This document shows, piece by piece, positions 41,628-50,121 of a stretch of DNA of 64,000 bases. The stretch is from Endoryza foliicola. Its GTDB lineage: Bacteria; Bacteroidota; Bacteroidia; Chitinophagales; Chitinophagaceae. A program made the position numbers and the translations under genes. The DNA lies in NCBI GenBank assembly GCA_965226965.1, contig OZ245715.1, forward strand, positions 558,001 through 622,000, given 5' to 3'. The notes below the pieces were generated by a model. That model searched no databases, was not told the origin of the DNA, and was given only the letters and a program-made list of their open reading frames with translations. The first letter of the stretch is position 1, and each line of letters opens with the position of its first letter.

Positions 41628-43874
41628 TTAAAAATAAACTGTATAATTGAGTCGAGCATAAAAAGGAGTGCCCGGCGTAAAATGAATTTCTGAAACAGGA
41701 GAAGTTTCTGTTTGCAATTGGCTTTCAGTATCAAACTGGGTTTCTTTCCATTTCACATTAAATAGATTTTGGATACTGAAACCTGCTTCCCATTTTTTCT
41801 TTGAAAAATTTACCGCAGCGTCGGTTACAAAATAACCCTTCGCAATTACTGAGTTGGATTCATTTGCCGGTCTGTCTGCCATATACCGGTATCGCAAACT
41901 ACCATTCCATCCAGTTAGTTTTCTATAAGTAATACCACCAATACTTGTAATACGGGGAGCCAAGGGTATGTAATTTTCAGTTGCTGGAACGCCAATAGAT
42001 CTTGGATTTGTGAAGTTTAAGTCTATATCTGCATATAAATTTCTGGCCAATTCGTATCTTACTGAAACGTCTATACCATACCTACGAGTTTGCCCTCCTG
42101 CTTCTACAACGCCTTCATCACCCACATACACAAACTCCTGATCTAGCCACAAATACCAAAAGGCAGTTTGTAAAAACATTTTATCACCTATTTTGAATAT
42201 GCCTCCTAAATCAGAACCATAAGCTGGTGGCAATACCTTTTTCCCATTTTGTTGAACTGCAACCCTGGTATCGTTACTATGAAAACCTCTGCCGTTATAT
42301 AAATATAATTTTACATTATTATTTACCTTATAATTAAAATTTAATTTCGGACTTAAGATAGCTGAATTAGATGACAGCTTATTTGATGAAAGTTTATCAT
42401 TGTATTTATTTGTAAAATAATCTACTCTTACTGCGCCGGTTATATCCATTTTTTTTGTGAGAGATATTCGTTGACTGTAAAAGCTTCCTACATTTAATTC
42501 AGTAACATCACCCATCATTAATGGGCTTAAGTCAATTGTTCTATTTTTTGTTCTTGTTAATTCAATATCATTTACATCATCGTATCTAATCTGAACACCT
42601 GCATTTGTTTCTGTTTTATATTTACCTATATAATATTCTTTGTGGTAAATAGAATTGTAGCCGAATATATTTCTGTTTTCCTTTTGACGTATTTGGTCGC
42701 CATTTATTGGGTCTTCTTTGAAAAAAGTAAAATTAGAGTACAGTTCAAAATTGTACTTAGAATAGAATAATTGATTTCTAATGGTACCTCCATCGTTTAA
42801 ATACGATAGTAATTCGAAGTTAACATTATACCTTGATGTATTACCACCTTCATTAGGGTCAATAGCACCAAAAAAACCAATTGTCCCTGCATCAACTACT
42901 CTGTCGGGAATTTGACCTGATGCATTCCACTTACTACTAAATGCTGTGGCGGTAGCTGTTAATGTGTTTTGATTATTTAAGTTTGTGCGGTATTTTATAA
43001 TACCATTTACTCTACTAAAATCTTGTGGGCTAGCAAAAAAACCTTTAGTATAAGAGCCTTCACCTGCTATATACAAACTCTGATTTTTTCCATCTGCTTT
43101 TGCTTTTAATAAATTAATACCTGTAACGACTCTTGCAGTATTAAACTGCCCTGCTTCTATTTTTGCAAAACTATTGGTTAAATAGTCTTTTGTTCTAAAT
43201 TCTACATAACCTGCTGTCGTAAAATTTCCTTTGTCGGCAAAATAAGGTCCTTTATTAAAATTTACTTTTTGAATAAGTTCTGGAATTAAAAAATGTAAGT
43301 CCGCATACCCTTGTCCGTGGGAATGGCTTACCATATTTACCGGCATACCATCTACAGAAATATTAATGTCAGTTCCGTGGTCAATATCAAATCCTCTTAA
43401 GAATATTTGTTCAGCTTTACCACCACCTGCATGTTGGCCTATAAATAAGCCTGGCACCATTCTTAGTACTTCTTGAGAGTTGTTTATGGGTCGTAAATGT
43501 ATATCTAAATCACTGATGGTTTTGAATAATCCTGTTTTGGAACTTGAACTTACAACTACGTCCTTTAAACTAGAAACAGATTTTTGCAAATACACGGTAG
43601 CCCTCGCATCCGTAAAGTTTAACTTGCTTAATAAAAGGGTTTCAGCCTTATAGCCGACACAACTAATAGTTACATAATAATTTTTCTGAATATCATTGTT
43701 CAATAGTATTAGTCCATTTTCGTCGGCTAGTAAAGTTACGTTTCCGCTCTGGGATTGCATTATTGCTGACTGAATGGGTGTTTTTGAATCTATATCAAGA
43801 ATGATTACCTTTTTGTTTTGCGCCATAGAATTTATACCCCAAAAGAACGTAACCAACAAATAAATTGATCTCAT
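41628..43874 (-). CDS. TonB-dependent receptor inside the hyp operon (candidate nickel receptor)
   Basis: A 748-residue outer-membrane receptor: signal peptide (SIYLLVTFFWGINSMAQ), a carboxypeptidase-regulatory-like domain (about 22-98), the plug (about 115-225) and a beta-barrel ending in YARLNYTVYF. The plug has a dense His pattern: QHAGGG (His148), DIDHGTD (His166), VSHSHGQG (His184, His186) and ADLHF (His194), which suggests metal binding. It is inserted between hypC and hypD with short gaps (15-19 bp), so it is co-transcribed with maturation genes, and an inner-membrane nickel permease is in the same operon. Nickel or a nickel chelate is the inferred cargo. Confidence 0.85.
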   Translation of the reverse strand: MRSIYLLVTFFWGINSMAQNKKVIILDIDSKTPIQSAIMQSQSGNVTLLADENGLILLNNDIQKNYYVTISCVGYKAETLLLSKLNFTDARATVYLQKSVSSLKDVVVSSSSKTGLFKTISDLDIHLRPINNSQEVLRMVPGLFIGQHAGGGKAEQIFLRGFDIDHGTDINISVDGMPVNMVSHSHGQGYADLHFLIPELIQKVNFNKGPYFADKGNFTTAGYVEFRTKDYLTNSFAKIEAGQFNTARVVTGINLLKAKADGKNQSLYIAGEGSYTKGFFASPQDFSRVNGIIKYRTNLNNQNTLTATATAFSSKWNASGQIPDRVVDAGTIGFFGAIDPNEGGNTSRYNVNFELLSYLNDGGTIRNQLFYSKYNFELYSNFTFFKEDPINGDQIRQKENRNIFGYNSIYHKEYYIGKYKTETNAGVQIRYDDVNDIELTRTKNRTIDLSPLMMGDVTELNVGSFYSQRISLTKKMDITGAVRVDYFTNKYNDKLSSNKLSSNSAILSPKLNFNYKVNNNVKLYLYNGRGFHSNDTRVAVQQNGKKVLPPAYGSDLGGIFKIGDKMFLQTAFWYLWLDQEFVYVGDEGVVEAGGQTRRYGIDVSVRYELARNLYADIDLNFTNPRSIGVPATENYIPLAPRITSIGGITYRKLTGWNGSLRYRYMADRPANESNSVIAKGYFVTDAAVNFSKKKWEAGFSIQNLFNVKWKETQFDTESQLQTETSPVSEIHFTPGTPFYARLNYTVYF

Positions 43875-43893
43875 GTTTTATGTTCTTTAGATT

Positions 43894-44163
43894 TTAAAGT
43901 TTATCTACTTGTGTATGTTCAATAAGCTCATCTATTTCACCGATTTCCTTTAAATACTCAAAAGTTTTGGCGGCTTCCTCTTCATTTATTTTACTTATGG
44001 CTACTCCTACATGTACAAGAACATAATCGCCAATATCAGCTGCAGGCAACATCTCTAGCGAAGCTTCCTTAATGATTCCGCCAAAAGAGACCTTTGCCAT
44101 GCGTACCATCCCATTGTGAATGGTATCAATACTTTGAATTTTACCTGGAATTGCTAAACACAT
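43894..44163 (-). CDS. hypC: Hydrogenase maturation chaperone HypC
   Basis: An 89-residue protein beginning MCLAIPGKI, the HypC signature with the essential N-terminal Cys2. It carries the Fe(CN)2CO unit between HypD and the large-subunit precursor. Lies four bp after hypF and 19 bp before the TonB receptor gene. It could serve as the only chaperone for this hydrogenase, since no HupF/HybG paralogue is seen. Confidence 0.97.
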   Translation of the reverse strand: MCLAIPGKIQSIDTIHNGMVRMAKVSFGGIIKEASLEMLPAADIGDYVLVHVGVAISKINEEEAAKTFEYLKEIGEIDELIEHTQVDKL

Positions 44164-44167
44164 AGTA

Positions 44168-46552
44168 TTAAAATTTATCTTTTTCTGTTATCAATAATTG
44201 ATTTTCTGGTTGTTCTATAGTAACATGATTTCTAACATCATTCAAATCGATAATTAAGGAGCTATCAATCTGTCGATCAACGTAAACCATCTGCCCAAAT
44301 GAAATATTTTCATCATTAGGCGGTAATTGATCGTGAAAAAAAAGTTCTAACTTTTTTTGAAGCAACTGTTGAAGCATATCAACGAGCAGACTATTCTGAA
44401 ATACACCTCCACTAAAAGCTACCTTTTTGACACCAATATTACCAGCTATAATTTCGACAAGATGAACAAGCGAAAAATGAAATTTTGCAGCAATAAATGA
44501 GTTAGTTTTATTTTTGTGAATATCCCGTATGATTGAACTGAATAAAGAACTAGTGGAGATTCGGTAGTAGTGAGCTCCTTCCATAAAATAACTCTCACCG
44601 ATATCATAACCATATTCATCAGTATACTTCTCGGCAAGATCCTGTAAAAGCATAGCTGCCTCCCCTTCATAACTTTGCTTATCTGATAGACCTAGTAAAG
44701 AAGCAACAGCATCAAAAACTCTGCCCAGAGAACAGCAATTGATTTTCGTTCCTGTTCCAAGTAACTTTTTATAATAGGACCATTCAACATCAGTAAATTT
44801 CTCTTTCAACAAAGTATCACTCCCTAATACATCATCACAAATTGCCATAGCAGAAAGCCTGGGCTCTCTTGACATTTTATCATAAAGTACTTGAGGAAAA
44901 TAGTCAAAATGATAACACCTCAGCATACTGTTATTCTCAAATTTAAAAAATTCACTCCCCCATATTTGTGCATCATCACCAATTCCTGTTCCATCCCAAA
45001 TTACTCCAAGGATTGATTCATGACTATCGAGAAGTGAATGCTCTGCAAGGACTGCTGCAAAGTGTGCCTTATGGTGTTGAACCTGATTAAACGGGATAGC
45101 ATGAATAGTAGATATTTCCTTCGCTAACTGAGTTGAAAAATAATCAGGATGATTGTCTGACACAATTTTCTCAGGTTTAAATTGCAACAGATCAGTCAGA
45201 TTTTTCAACGAATTCCGATACATTTCTTGAGCCTCAATTGTACCCGTGCTACCAAGATACTGACTTACAAATGTTTTTTGACGAGTTTGAAAGGTAAAGC
45301 TACTTTTCATCAACGCTCCTGTAGCAAGAATAGATTTATCTTGATTTTGAATATACCCCAGAAAATTCGGAGCTAAGCCTCTTGCCCGGCGGATAATAAT
45401 TTTTTGATTTGAATATCTGGCGAACTTGATCACACTATCATCCTGTGCTGCTACAATCTCTCTGTTATGGCTCAAGATAATATCTGCAATGTGATGTAGA
45501 TGGGTCAAAGCATCTATATCTCGAAATAGTATAGGACTTTCACTGATATTAGCACTGGTACAAATCAAAGGTTTATTGAACGATTCAGCAATCAATTCCA
45601 ATAGTGGTGAATTTGGAAGCATACAACCCAGATGGGAAAGGCCAGGGGCAATATCATCTATTGCAAGTTCACTATTTTTTTTGCTTTTGAGAAGTAGAAT
45701 TGGAGCGACAGATGATTGAAGACATTTCTTTTCAGATTCACTCCATTCTACAAAAGTTTTCATCTGTTCCACTGAGTGGAACAATAAAGCAAACGGTTTA
45801 GCTTGTCGCTGTTTGCGCTTTCTTAATAATTGTATACTACTGGAATTAGTCGCATCACAAAGTAATACATATCCCCCAACACCTTTTACCGAAACGATCT
45901 TACCCTCTTTGAGAAATTGTTGAATTATCTCCAAGATCATTTCCGGGTTTAATGTTTCTGTCTCTTTACCATTTTCAAACAATTTCATTGAAATACTGCA
46001 TTTGTGACAAGAATTAGTTTGAGAGTAAAATCTCCGGTCACTAACAGTGCTATACTCATGACTACACGTATCACAGATTGAAAAATTTTTCATCGAAGTA
46101 TTCAATCGGTCGTAAGGAAGTTTTTTGGTTATTGAAAATCTCGGACCACAATTTGTACAAGTTATGAATGGATAATGAAATCTTCTGTTTGAAACACTAT
46201 GCAGTTCAGTTCTGCATTCAAAACACAATCCAAAATCTGGAGTTAATAAAAGATCTGGAATAGAATTAACATCACTCTCAATTATTTCAAAAGAATCGAA
46301 AAGTTTATTATCGGTTTTAAATAAAGTATACTTTCTAATTAAAGCAAAAGGAGGTGGAGCACTTATAATTCGATCAAGGAATTGATTTGCCTGATATTCA
46401 GTACCATTGAATTCAATATGTACCCCATCAGTTGTGTTATTGATCCAACCATTTAATTTAAAATGAAGCGCTAGCTGCACAACAAATGGTCTCATGCCAA
46501 CTCCTTGTACTATACCAGTCAGGTGAATATGATATGTATGAATGTTTTGCAA
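44168..46552 (-). CDS. hypF: Carbamoyltransferase HypF
   Basis: A 794-residue protein with the full set of HypF domains: N-terminal acylphosphatase (GIVQGVGMRPFVVQ), two Cys4 zinc fingers (CFECRTELH...CTNCGPRF and CDTCSHEY...CHKCSI), a YrdC-like domain (GKIVSVKGVGGYVLLCDATN) and a Kae1-like domain (QVQHHKAHFAAVLAEHSLLD, VIWDGTGIGDD). It makes and loads the thiocarboxamide onto HypE. The start is TTG at 46552 (in-frame TAA three codons upstream), six bp after hypB. Confidence 0.96.
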   Translation of the reverse strand: MQNIHTYHIHLTGIVQGVGMRPFVVQLALHFKLNGWINNTTDGVHIEFNGTEYQANQFLDRIISAPPPFALIRKYTLFKTDNKLFDSFEIIESDVNSIPDLLLTPDFGLCFECRTELHSVSNRRFHYPFITCTNCGPRFSITKKLPYDRLNTSMKNFSICDTCSHEYSTVSDRRFYSQTNSCHKCSISMKLFENGKETETLNPEMILEIIQQFLKEGKIVSVKGVGGYVLLCDATNSSSIQLLRKRKQRQAKPFALLFHSVEQMKTFVEWSESEKKCLQSSVAPILLLKSKKNSELAIDDIAPGLSHLGCMLPNSPLLELIAESFNKPLICTSANISESPILFRDIDALTHLHHIADIILSHNREIVAAQDDSVIKFARYSNQKIIIRRARGLAPNFLGYIQNQDKSILATGALMKSSFTFQTRQKTFVSQYLGSTGTIEAQEMYRNSLKNLTDLLQFKPEKIVSDNHPDYFSTQLAKEISTIHAIPFNQVQHHKAHFAAVLAEHSLLDSHESILGVIWDGTGIGDDAQIWGSEFFKFENNSMLRCYHFDYFPQVLYDKMSREPRLSAMAICDDVLGSDTLLKEKFTDVEWSYYKKLLGTGTKINCCSLGRVFDAVASLLGLSDKQSYEGEAAMLLQDLAEKYTDEYGYDIGESYFMEGAHYYRISTSSLFSSIIRDIHKNKTNSFIAAKFHFSLVHLVEIIAGNIGVKKVAFSGGVFQNSLLVDMLQQLLQKKLELFFHDQLPPNDENISFGQMVYVDRQIDSSLIIDLNDVRNHVTIEQPENQLLITEKDKF

Positions 46553-46558
46553 ATGAAC

Positions 46559-47272
46559 TTAGGTTGTAACTAAATTTTGTTTTTTCTCACTTACTTTTTG
46601 TTTCAGCCAACTACACCATTCATCTATTCCCATACCGTTTAGGCTACTTATAGTTATAACCTCTATATCAGGATTAATCTCCCTTGCATCTTTTGTAACA
46701 GCCTCTACACTAAATGGCACATAAGGCAGAAGATCTGATTTACTTACCACCATCAACTCACTAGTCAAAAACATTCGTGGATATTTTTTGGGTTTATCAT
46801 CACCCTCTGTGCTGGCAATTAATGTAATTCTGTAATCTTCCCCAAGATCGAATGCAGCAGGGCAAACCAGGTTGCCAACATTTTCAATAAATAATATATC
46901 CAGATGCTGATAATCAAAATGATCTAGTGCTTGTAATATCATCTGCGCTTCAATATGGCACATTCCTCCAGTTACAATTTGTAAACAATCAATTCCTGAC
47001 TCCCTGATTCGAATAGCATCTCTTTCTGTTTCGGGATCACCTACTAAAACACCAATATTCAAAGTATCTTTTAATTTTTTCCCTGTTTCCTGCATCAATG
47101 TTGTCTTACCACTTCCTGGAGAAGAACATATATTTAATACTAGCACATTATAAGGAGCAAGTTTCTCCTTAATTGCTTTTGCAACAAAATCATTTGCCTT
47201 CAATAGATTCAAAGTGGTATTCTCACATTGTACACTTCCAACTGGAGCTCTGTTACTTTTGGGTTGACTCAT
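46559..47272 (-). CDS. hypB: Nickel-insertion GTPase HypB
   Basis: A 237-residue G3E GTPase. P-loop CSSPGSGKTTLM near residue 49, VGDPETERDA, the metal-site GGMCHIEAQMI, ENVGNLVCPAAFD and SKSDLLPYV are typical. It has no His-rich nickel-storage stretch at the N-terminus, so nickel supply must come from elsewhere, in line with the UreH permease and TonB receptor. Works with HypA, whose gene ends five bp upstream. Confidence 0.97.
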   Translation of the reverse strand: MSQPKSNRAPVGSVQCENTTLNLLKANDFVAKAIKEKLAPYNVLVLNICSSPGSGKTTLMQETGKKLKDTLNIGVLVGDPETERDAIRIRESGIDCLQIVTGGMCHIEAQMILQALDHFDYQHLDILFIENVGNLVCPAAFDLGEDYRITLIASTEGDDKPKKYPRMFLTSELMVVSKSDLLPYVPFSVEAVTKDAREINPDIEVITISSLNGMGIDEWCSWLKQKVSEKKQNLVTT

Positions 47273-47277
47273 AGCTT

Positions 47278-47622
47278 TTAAGTTATAAATTCAATTTTAC
47301 TGATTAATAATTCTTCCCCTTGTATCACGTTGCGGGAGGAAGACTGGCAATATTTACAAATAAATTTATATTGACTTACAATAGTCTCCTGATTACATGA
47401 ATCACAAAATATTTTGATGGGTAATACTTCAACATTAAGTATTGTATTTCTATATTTAGGGTCATCTTCCTTCACTGCCTCAAATGCATTTTGCATTAAG
47501 ATAGGTTGTACGTTACTCAACTCTCCTACAGTTAAATAGATATTTCGGATTTCGCTGAATCTGTCGGGGAATTCAGCCTCAAGAGTATTAAAAATATTTC
47601 TAACAAGTGATATTTCATGCAT
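47278..47622 (-). CDS. hypA: Nickel chaperone HypA
   Basis: A 114-residue protein starting MHEISLVRN (His2 binds nickel) with the zinc site CDSCNQE...CKYCQSS in the C-terminal half. It delivers nickel with HypB to the large subunit. First gene of the hypABFCDE-type segment; an operator-like palindrome lies 73 bp upstream, over the end of the TPR gene, so a separate hyp promoter is likely there. Confidence 0.96.
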   Translation of the reverse strand: MHEISLVRNIFNTLEAEFPDRFSEIRNIYLTVGELSNVQPILMQNAFEAVKEDDPKYRNTILNVEVLPIKIFCDSCNQETIVSQYKFICKYCQSSSRNVIQGEELLISKIEFIT

Positions 47623-47694
47623 GGAACATAGTCATAACTAATGAACCTTGAAAATAAGTCAACATAGACTAGAAACAACATATAAAATGAGTCC

Positions 47695-47712
47695 TTAGAA
47701 AATATTTTCTAA
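47695..47712. promoter_or_regulatory. 18-bp perfect palindrome upstream of hypA (operator-like)
   Basis: TTAGAAAATATTTTCTAA is a perfect palindrome and matches the motif TTAGAAA-N4-TTTCTAA found twice before the small-subunit gene (52754, 52774). It overlaps the stop codon of the TPR gene. Candidate TetR operator for the hyp operon. Confidence 0.7.
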
Positions 47713-49181
47713 TTTTGAGTTTCTGCCTTGAGCGCTTCTAGTCTTTGAATATCATTCTTAGCGCTATTGAGAATCTTCTCATCATTACTAAGCAGGATGA
47801 TTTCATTAGCTACATTCATCATTTCGTTGAATCGATCTTCGTCAAATTCCTCCTTATTTCCAACAAACCAGCTAGCTTCTAAATAGTTACAGAGCGTTAA
47901 AACACGTTCTAAGGGATATGTTGCTGTGGTTCTAATATCCAATGCTTCCCTATACCAGGCAAGTGCCTTATCGAAGTTGTCTGTATGCAAAGCAGCCGGA
48001 TATTTGGTATAGGCATTCCCCATACTATTACAAATCATTGCAAACTGATAAGGAAAATCAATCTTATTATAATAATTGAGTGCCTCGTTGAAAGAGGAAA
48101 CTGAAACAGCAGCCCATACCCCTTTCTTCTTTACCTCGTCTGGAATTTCTGCATAAACTTTCCCTAATTGATGATGAATTTCAGCAAAAATATCTGGATA
48201 ATCCTCTTTGGTAAATGTCTTCAATGCTGCCTGATATGATTGAACTGCTGCCCGATAGAACTGAGGATTCCCATTTTGTGCCCATGTTTGGAGTAGATTT
48301 CCTTTTGAAAATTGTGCTTGGGCTAGAAGCTCAAGAAGTTGTTCCTTTTCAATTATGGTAATAGCCCTACTGATATAACCCAGCGCTTCACTAAAACTTT
48401 CGCTGATTGTAGCAATATAAGTAGCATCCATCAAAATCATTGCAGCTTCTGTCATCCTACCATTCAACTCATAATATTCTAGGCATTCCCATAATGTAGT
48501 CTTCAATTCTCCTAGTACTTTAACATCATAAGGTACTACTAAATTTTTCTGCCATATTTTACAAAGAATATCTTTAAATGCAATGCATATTTTAGGAGAA
48601 TCACATTCATTTAAAATAGTATTGATGATATTCAGTGCTTTTACTTCAATATTCTGATCAAGATAAAATTGTGCAAGATGATACGCAGTGAATTGTCTTC
48701 TTGATTTTTCTTTACTACAGTTAATGGCAGATTCATATGCCTCTGCTATATCTAAACTTGAAGCGCTTTCATTCTGTGATCCATAGTGGAATGCAATTGC
48801 TTTATTGTGCAGATTTTCAAAGGAATCAAATTGCCATTCATATCCTTGAAATGGTACTGAATTTTGGAGTCGGTTTAAAATATCAACAGTTTGTAATATA
48901 TCCGGATATTCTTCTAAGATCTCATAGGCCTTCTCGTAATTATTTAGTTTGGCATAAATAATCCCTAGTAAAATTTTATCCTTATATGAAACACTAGGAA
49001 ATAGAACTGGTGGTTGCAGATTCTCCCAGTCGGGTAACACTTCAATTATAGAAGAAACTTTAATTGTAATTGCATCAGCGTCTTCAACGGATAAATTGAC
49101 TAATTCATTTAGTCTATCCTCCTGATTAATCAGATTTTTTACTGATTCTCTTAGTTCTGTCGAAACAAATATTGTAATCAT
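47709..49181 (-). CDS. TPR-repeat protein of the hydrogenase cluster
   Basis: A 490-residue protein made of helical tetratricopeptide-like repeats (YAKLNNYEKAYEILEEYPDI, DIAEAYESAINCSKEKSRRQ, FYRAAVQSYQAALKTFTKED, NFDKALAWYREALDIRTTAT). No signal peptide or enzyme motif. It begins three bp after the 103-residue gene and thus belongs with the hydrogenase protease operon. It probably acts as an assembly scaffold; I recall TPR proteins in high-affinity uptake hydrogenase loci, but no firm function. Confidence 0.8.
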   Translation of the reverse strand: MITIFVSTELRESVKNLINQEDRLNELVNLSVEDADAITIKVSSIIEVLPDWENLQPPVLFPSVSYKDKILLGIIYAKLNNYEKAYEILEEYPDILQTVDILNRLQNSVPFQGYEWQFDSFENLHNKAIAFHYGSQNESASSLDIAEAYESAINCSKEKSRRQFTAYHLAQFYLDQNIEVKALNIINTILNECDSPKICIAFKDILCKIWQKNLVVPYDVKVLGELKTTLWECLEYYELNGRMTEAAMILMDATYIATISESFSEALGYISRAITIIEKEQLLELLAQAQFSKGNLLQTWAQNGNPQFYRAAVQSYQAALKTFTKEDYPDIFAEIHHQLGKVYAEIPDEVKKKGVWAAVSVSSFNEALNYYNKIDFPYQFAMICNSMGNAYTKYPAALHTDNFDKALAWYREALDIRTTATYPLERVLTLCNYLEASWFVGNKEEFDEDRFNEMMNVANEIILLSNDEKILNSAKNDIQRLEALKAETQN

Positions 49182-49184
49182 AAT

Positions 49185-49496
49185 TTATGAAAAATGTACT
49201 GTCAGTATTTTCATTTTTTCGTCTGCATTAAATTCCAATGACCTATCACTACTATCCAGTTCGTTGTCAATCAGCATTTCTTCTAACGATATACTTCTGT
49301 CACCTTTACTGTTTTTGAATTTCAGCATACTCATAGAAGTTTTATGCAGGCCTTTAAAAATATCATCATGCTGCGATGCAATCATCAATATTTTCTTGAC
49401 ATCATAATATACCCAGTTTACCTGAGAAGAAAACCCAAAAATACTTTCAACGATCTCGTTGCTGATGATCAAGTGCCTGTTTGTAAGTGTAATCAA
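49185..49496 (-). CDS. Unknown small protein between protease and TPR genes
   Basis: A 103-residue protein (MITLTNRHLIISNEIVESIF, FGFSSQVNWVYYDVKKILMI) with no family I recognise. The start available is TTG at 49496. Conserved spacing in a tight cluster (21 bp after the protease, three bp before the TPR gene) says it is a real gene and likely a hydrogenase accessory protein. Confidence 0.65.
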   Translation of the reverse strand: MITLTNRHLIISNEIVESIFGFSSQVNWVYYDVKKILMIASQHDDIFKGLHKTSMSMLKFKNSKGDRSISLEEMLIDNELDSSDRSLEFNADEKMKILTVHFS

Positions 49497-49517
49497 TGTT
49501 GAATTTTCTTAGATTGC

Positions 49518-50003
49518 TTAAACTATATACGAGAGTTCTTCTTTAAGAATGATTTGAACTACTTTATCTCCAGCTTTTTTTACTTCGTCACTCAATTCCA
49601 TATCTAATTTTGTATTTTCAATTGCTATCAGGTATACTTGTATATCTTCAGGGTAATCGCTCTGCATAATTTTTTTTGCATAACTCAGTGCCTGATCCCA
49701 CTTAATACTATGCAAAAAAACCATAGGATCATCTTGAGGAGCCGTCATCACTTCTTGTGCTGGCACCTTGTATAAAGTTCCAATCTGCTCTCCTGTATTT
49801 ACGACTGCATCCACCAATATTATTTTTTGATGACCTTTCAATTGGTAAAGTACTTCAAATGCACTTGTACCCATATCTAATATTGAAATATTTGGTTCTT
49901 CACCGACATATTTCCTTAGCTGGTCTATAACATAAATACCAATGGCGTCATCACTTCGACATGGATTTCCAAAGCCCATTATGGCTGTTGCTTTACTTCT
50001 CAT
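49518..50003 (-). CDS. Hydrogenase maturation protease
   Basis: A 161-residue HyaD/HupD-type endopeptidase. The N-terminal signature MGFGNPCRSDDAIG contains the nickel-sensing Asp, and KIILVDAVVN and VYLIAIENT carry further family residues. It removes the C-terminal peptide of the large subunit after nickel insertion; the substrate, with a 15-residue tail after His517, is encoded just upstream. A terminator-like hairpin separates the two genes. Confidence 0.95.
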   Translation of the reverse strand: MRSKATAIMGFGNPCRSDDAIGIYVIDQLRKYVGEEPNISILDMGTSAFEVLYQLKGHQKIILVDAVVNTGEQIGTLYKVPAQEVMTAPQDDPMVFLHSIKWDQALSYAKKIMQSDYPEDIQVYLIAIENTKLDMELSDEVKKAGDKVVQIILKEELSYIV

Positions 50004-50073
50004 TCTTATTCCAATATTAATGTATGGAGGGTAGAAATTCGTGGCAAAAGCTAAAAAAATTTAGTTACTTCAA

Positions 50074-50105
50074 AGAAAAAGCCCAACTTTCGTCAGGCTT
50101 TTTCT
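50074..50105 (-). terminator. Hairpin between large-subunit and protease genes
   Basis: On the minus strand GAAAAAGCCTGACG-AAAG-TTGGGCTTTTTC followed by TTTG. It would end most structural-gene transcripts while letting some continue into the protease-TPR genes. Confidence 0.75.
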
Positions 50106-50121
50106 TTTGGTATTTATGAAA

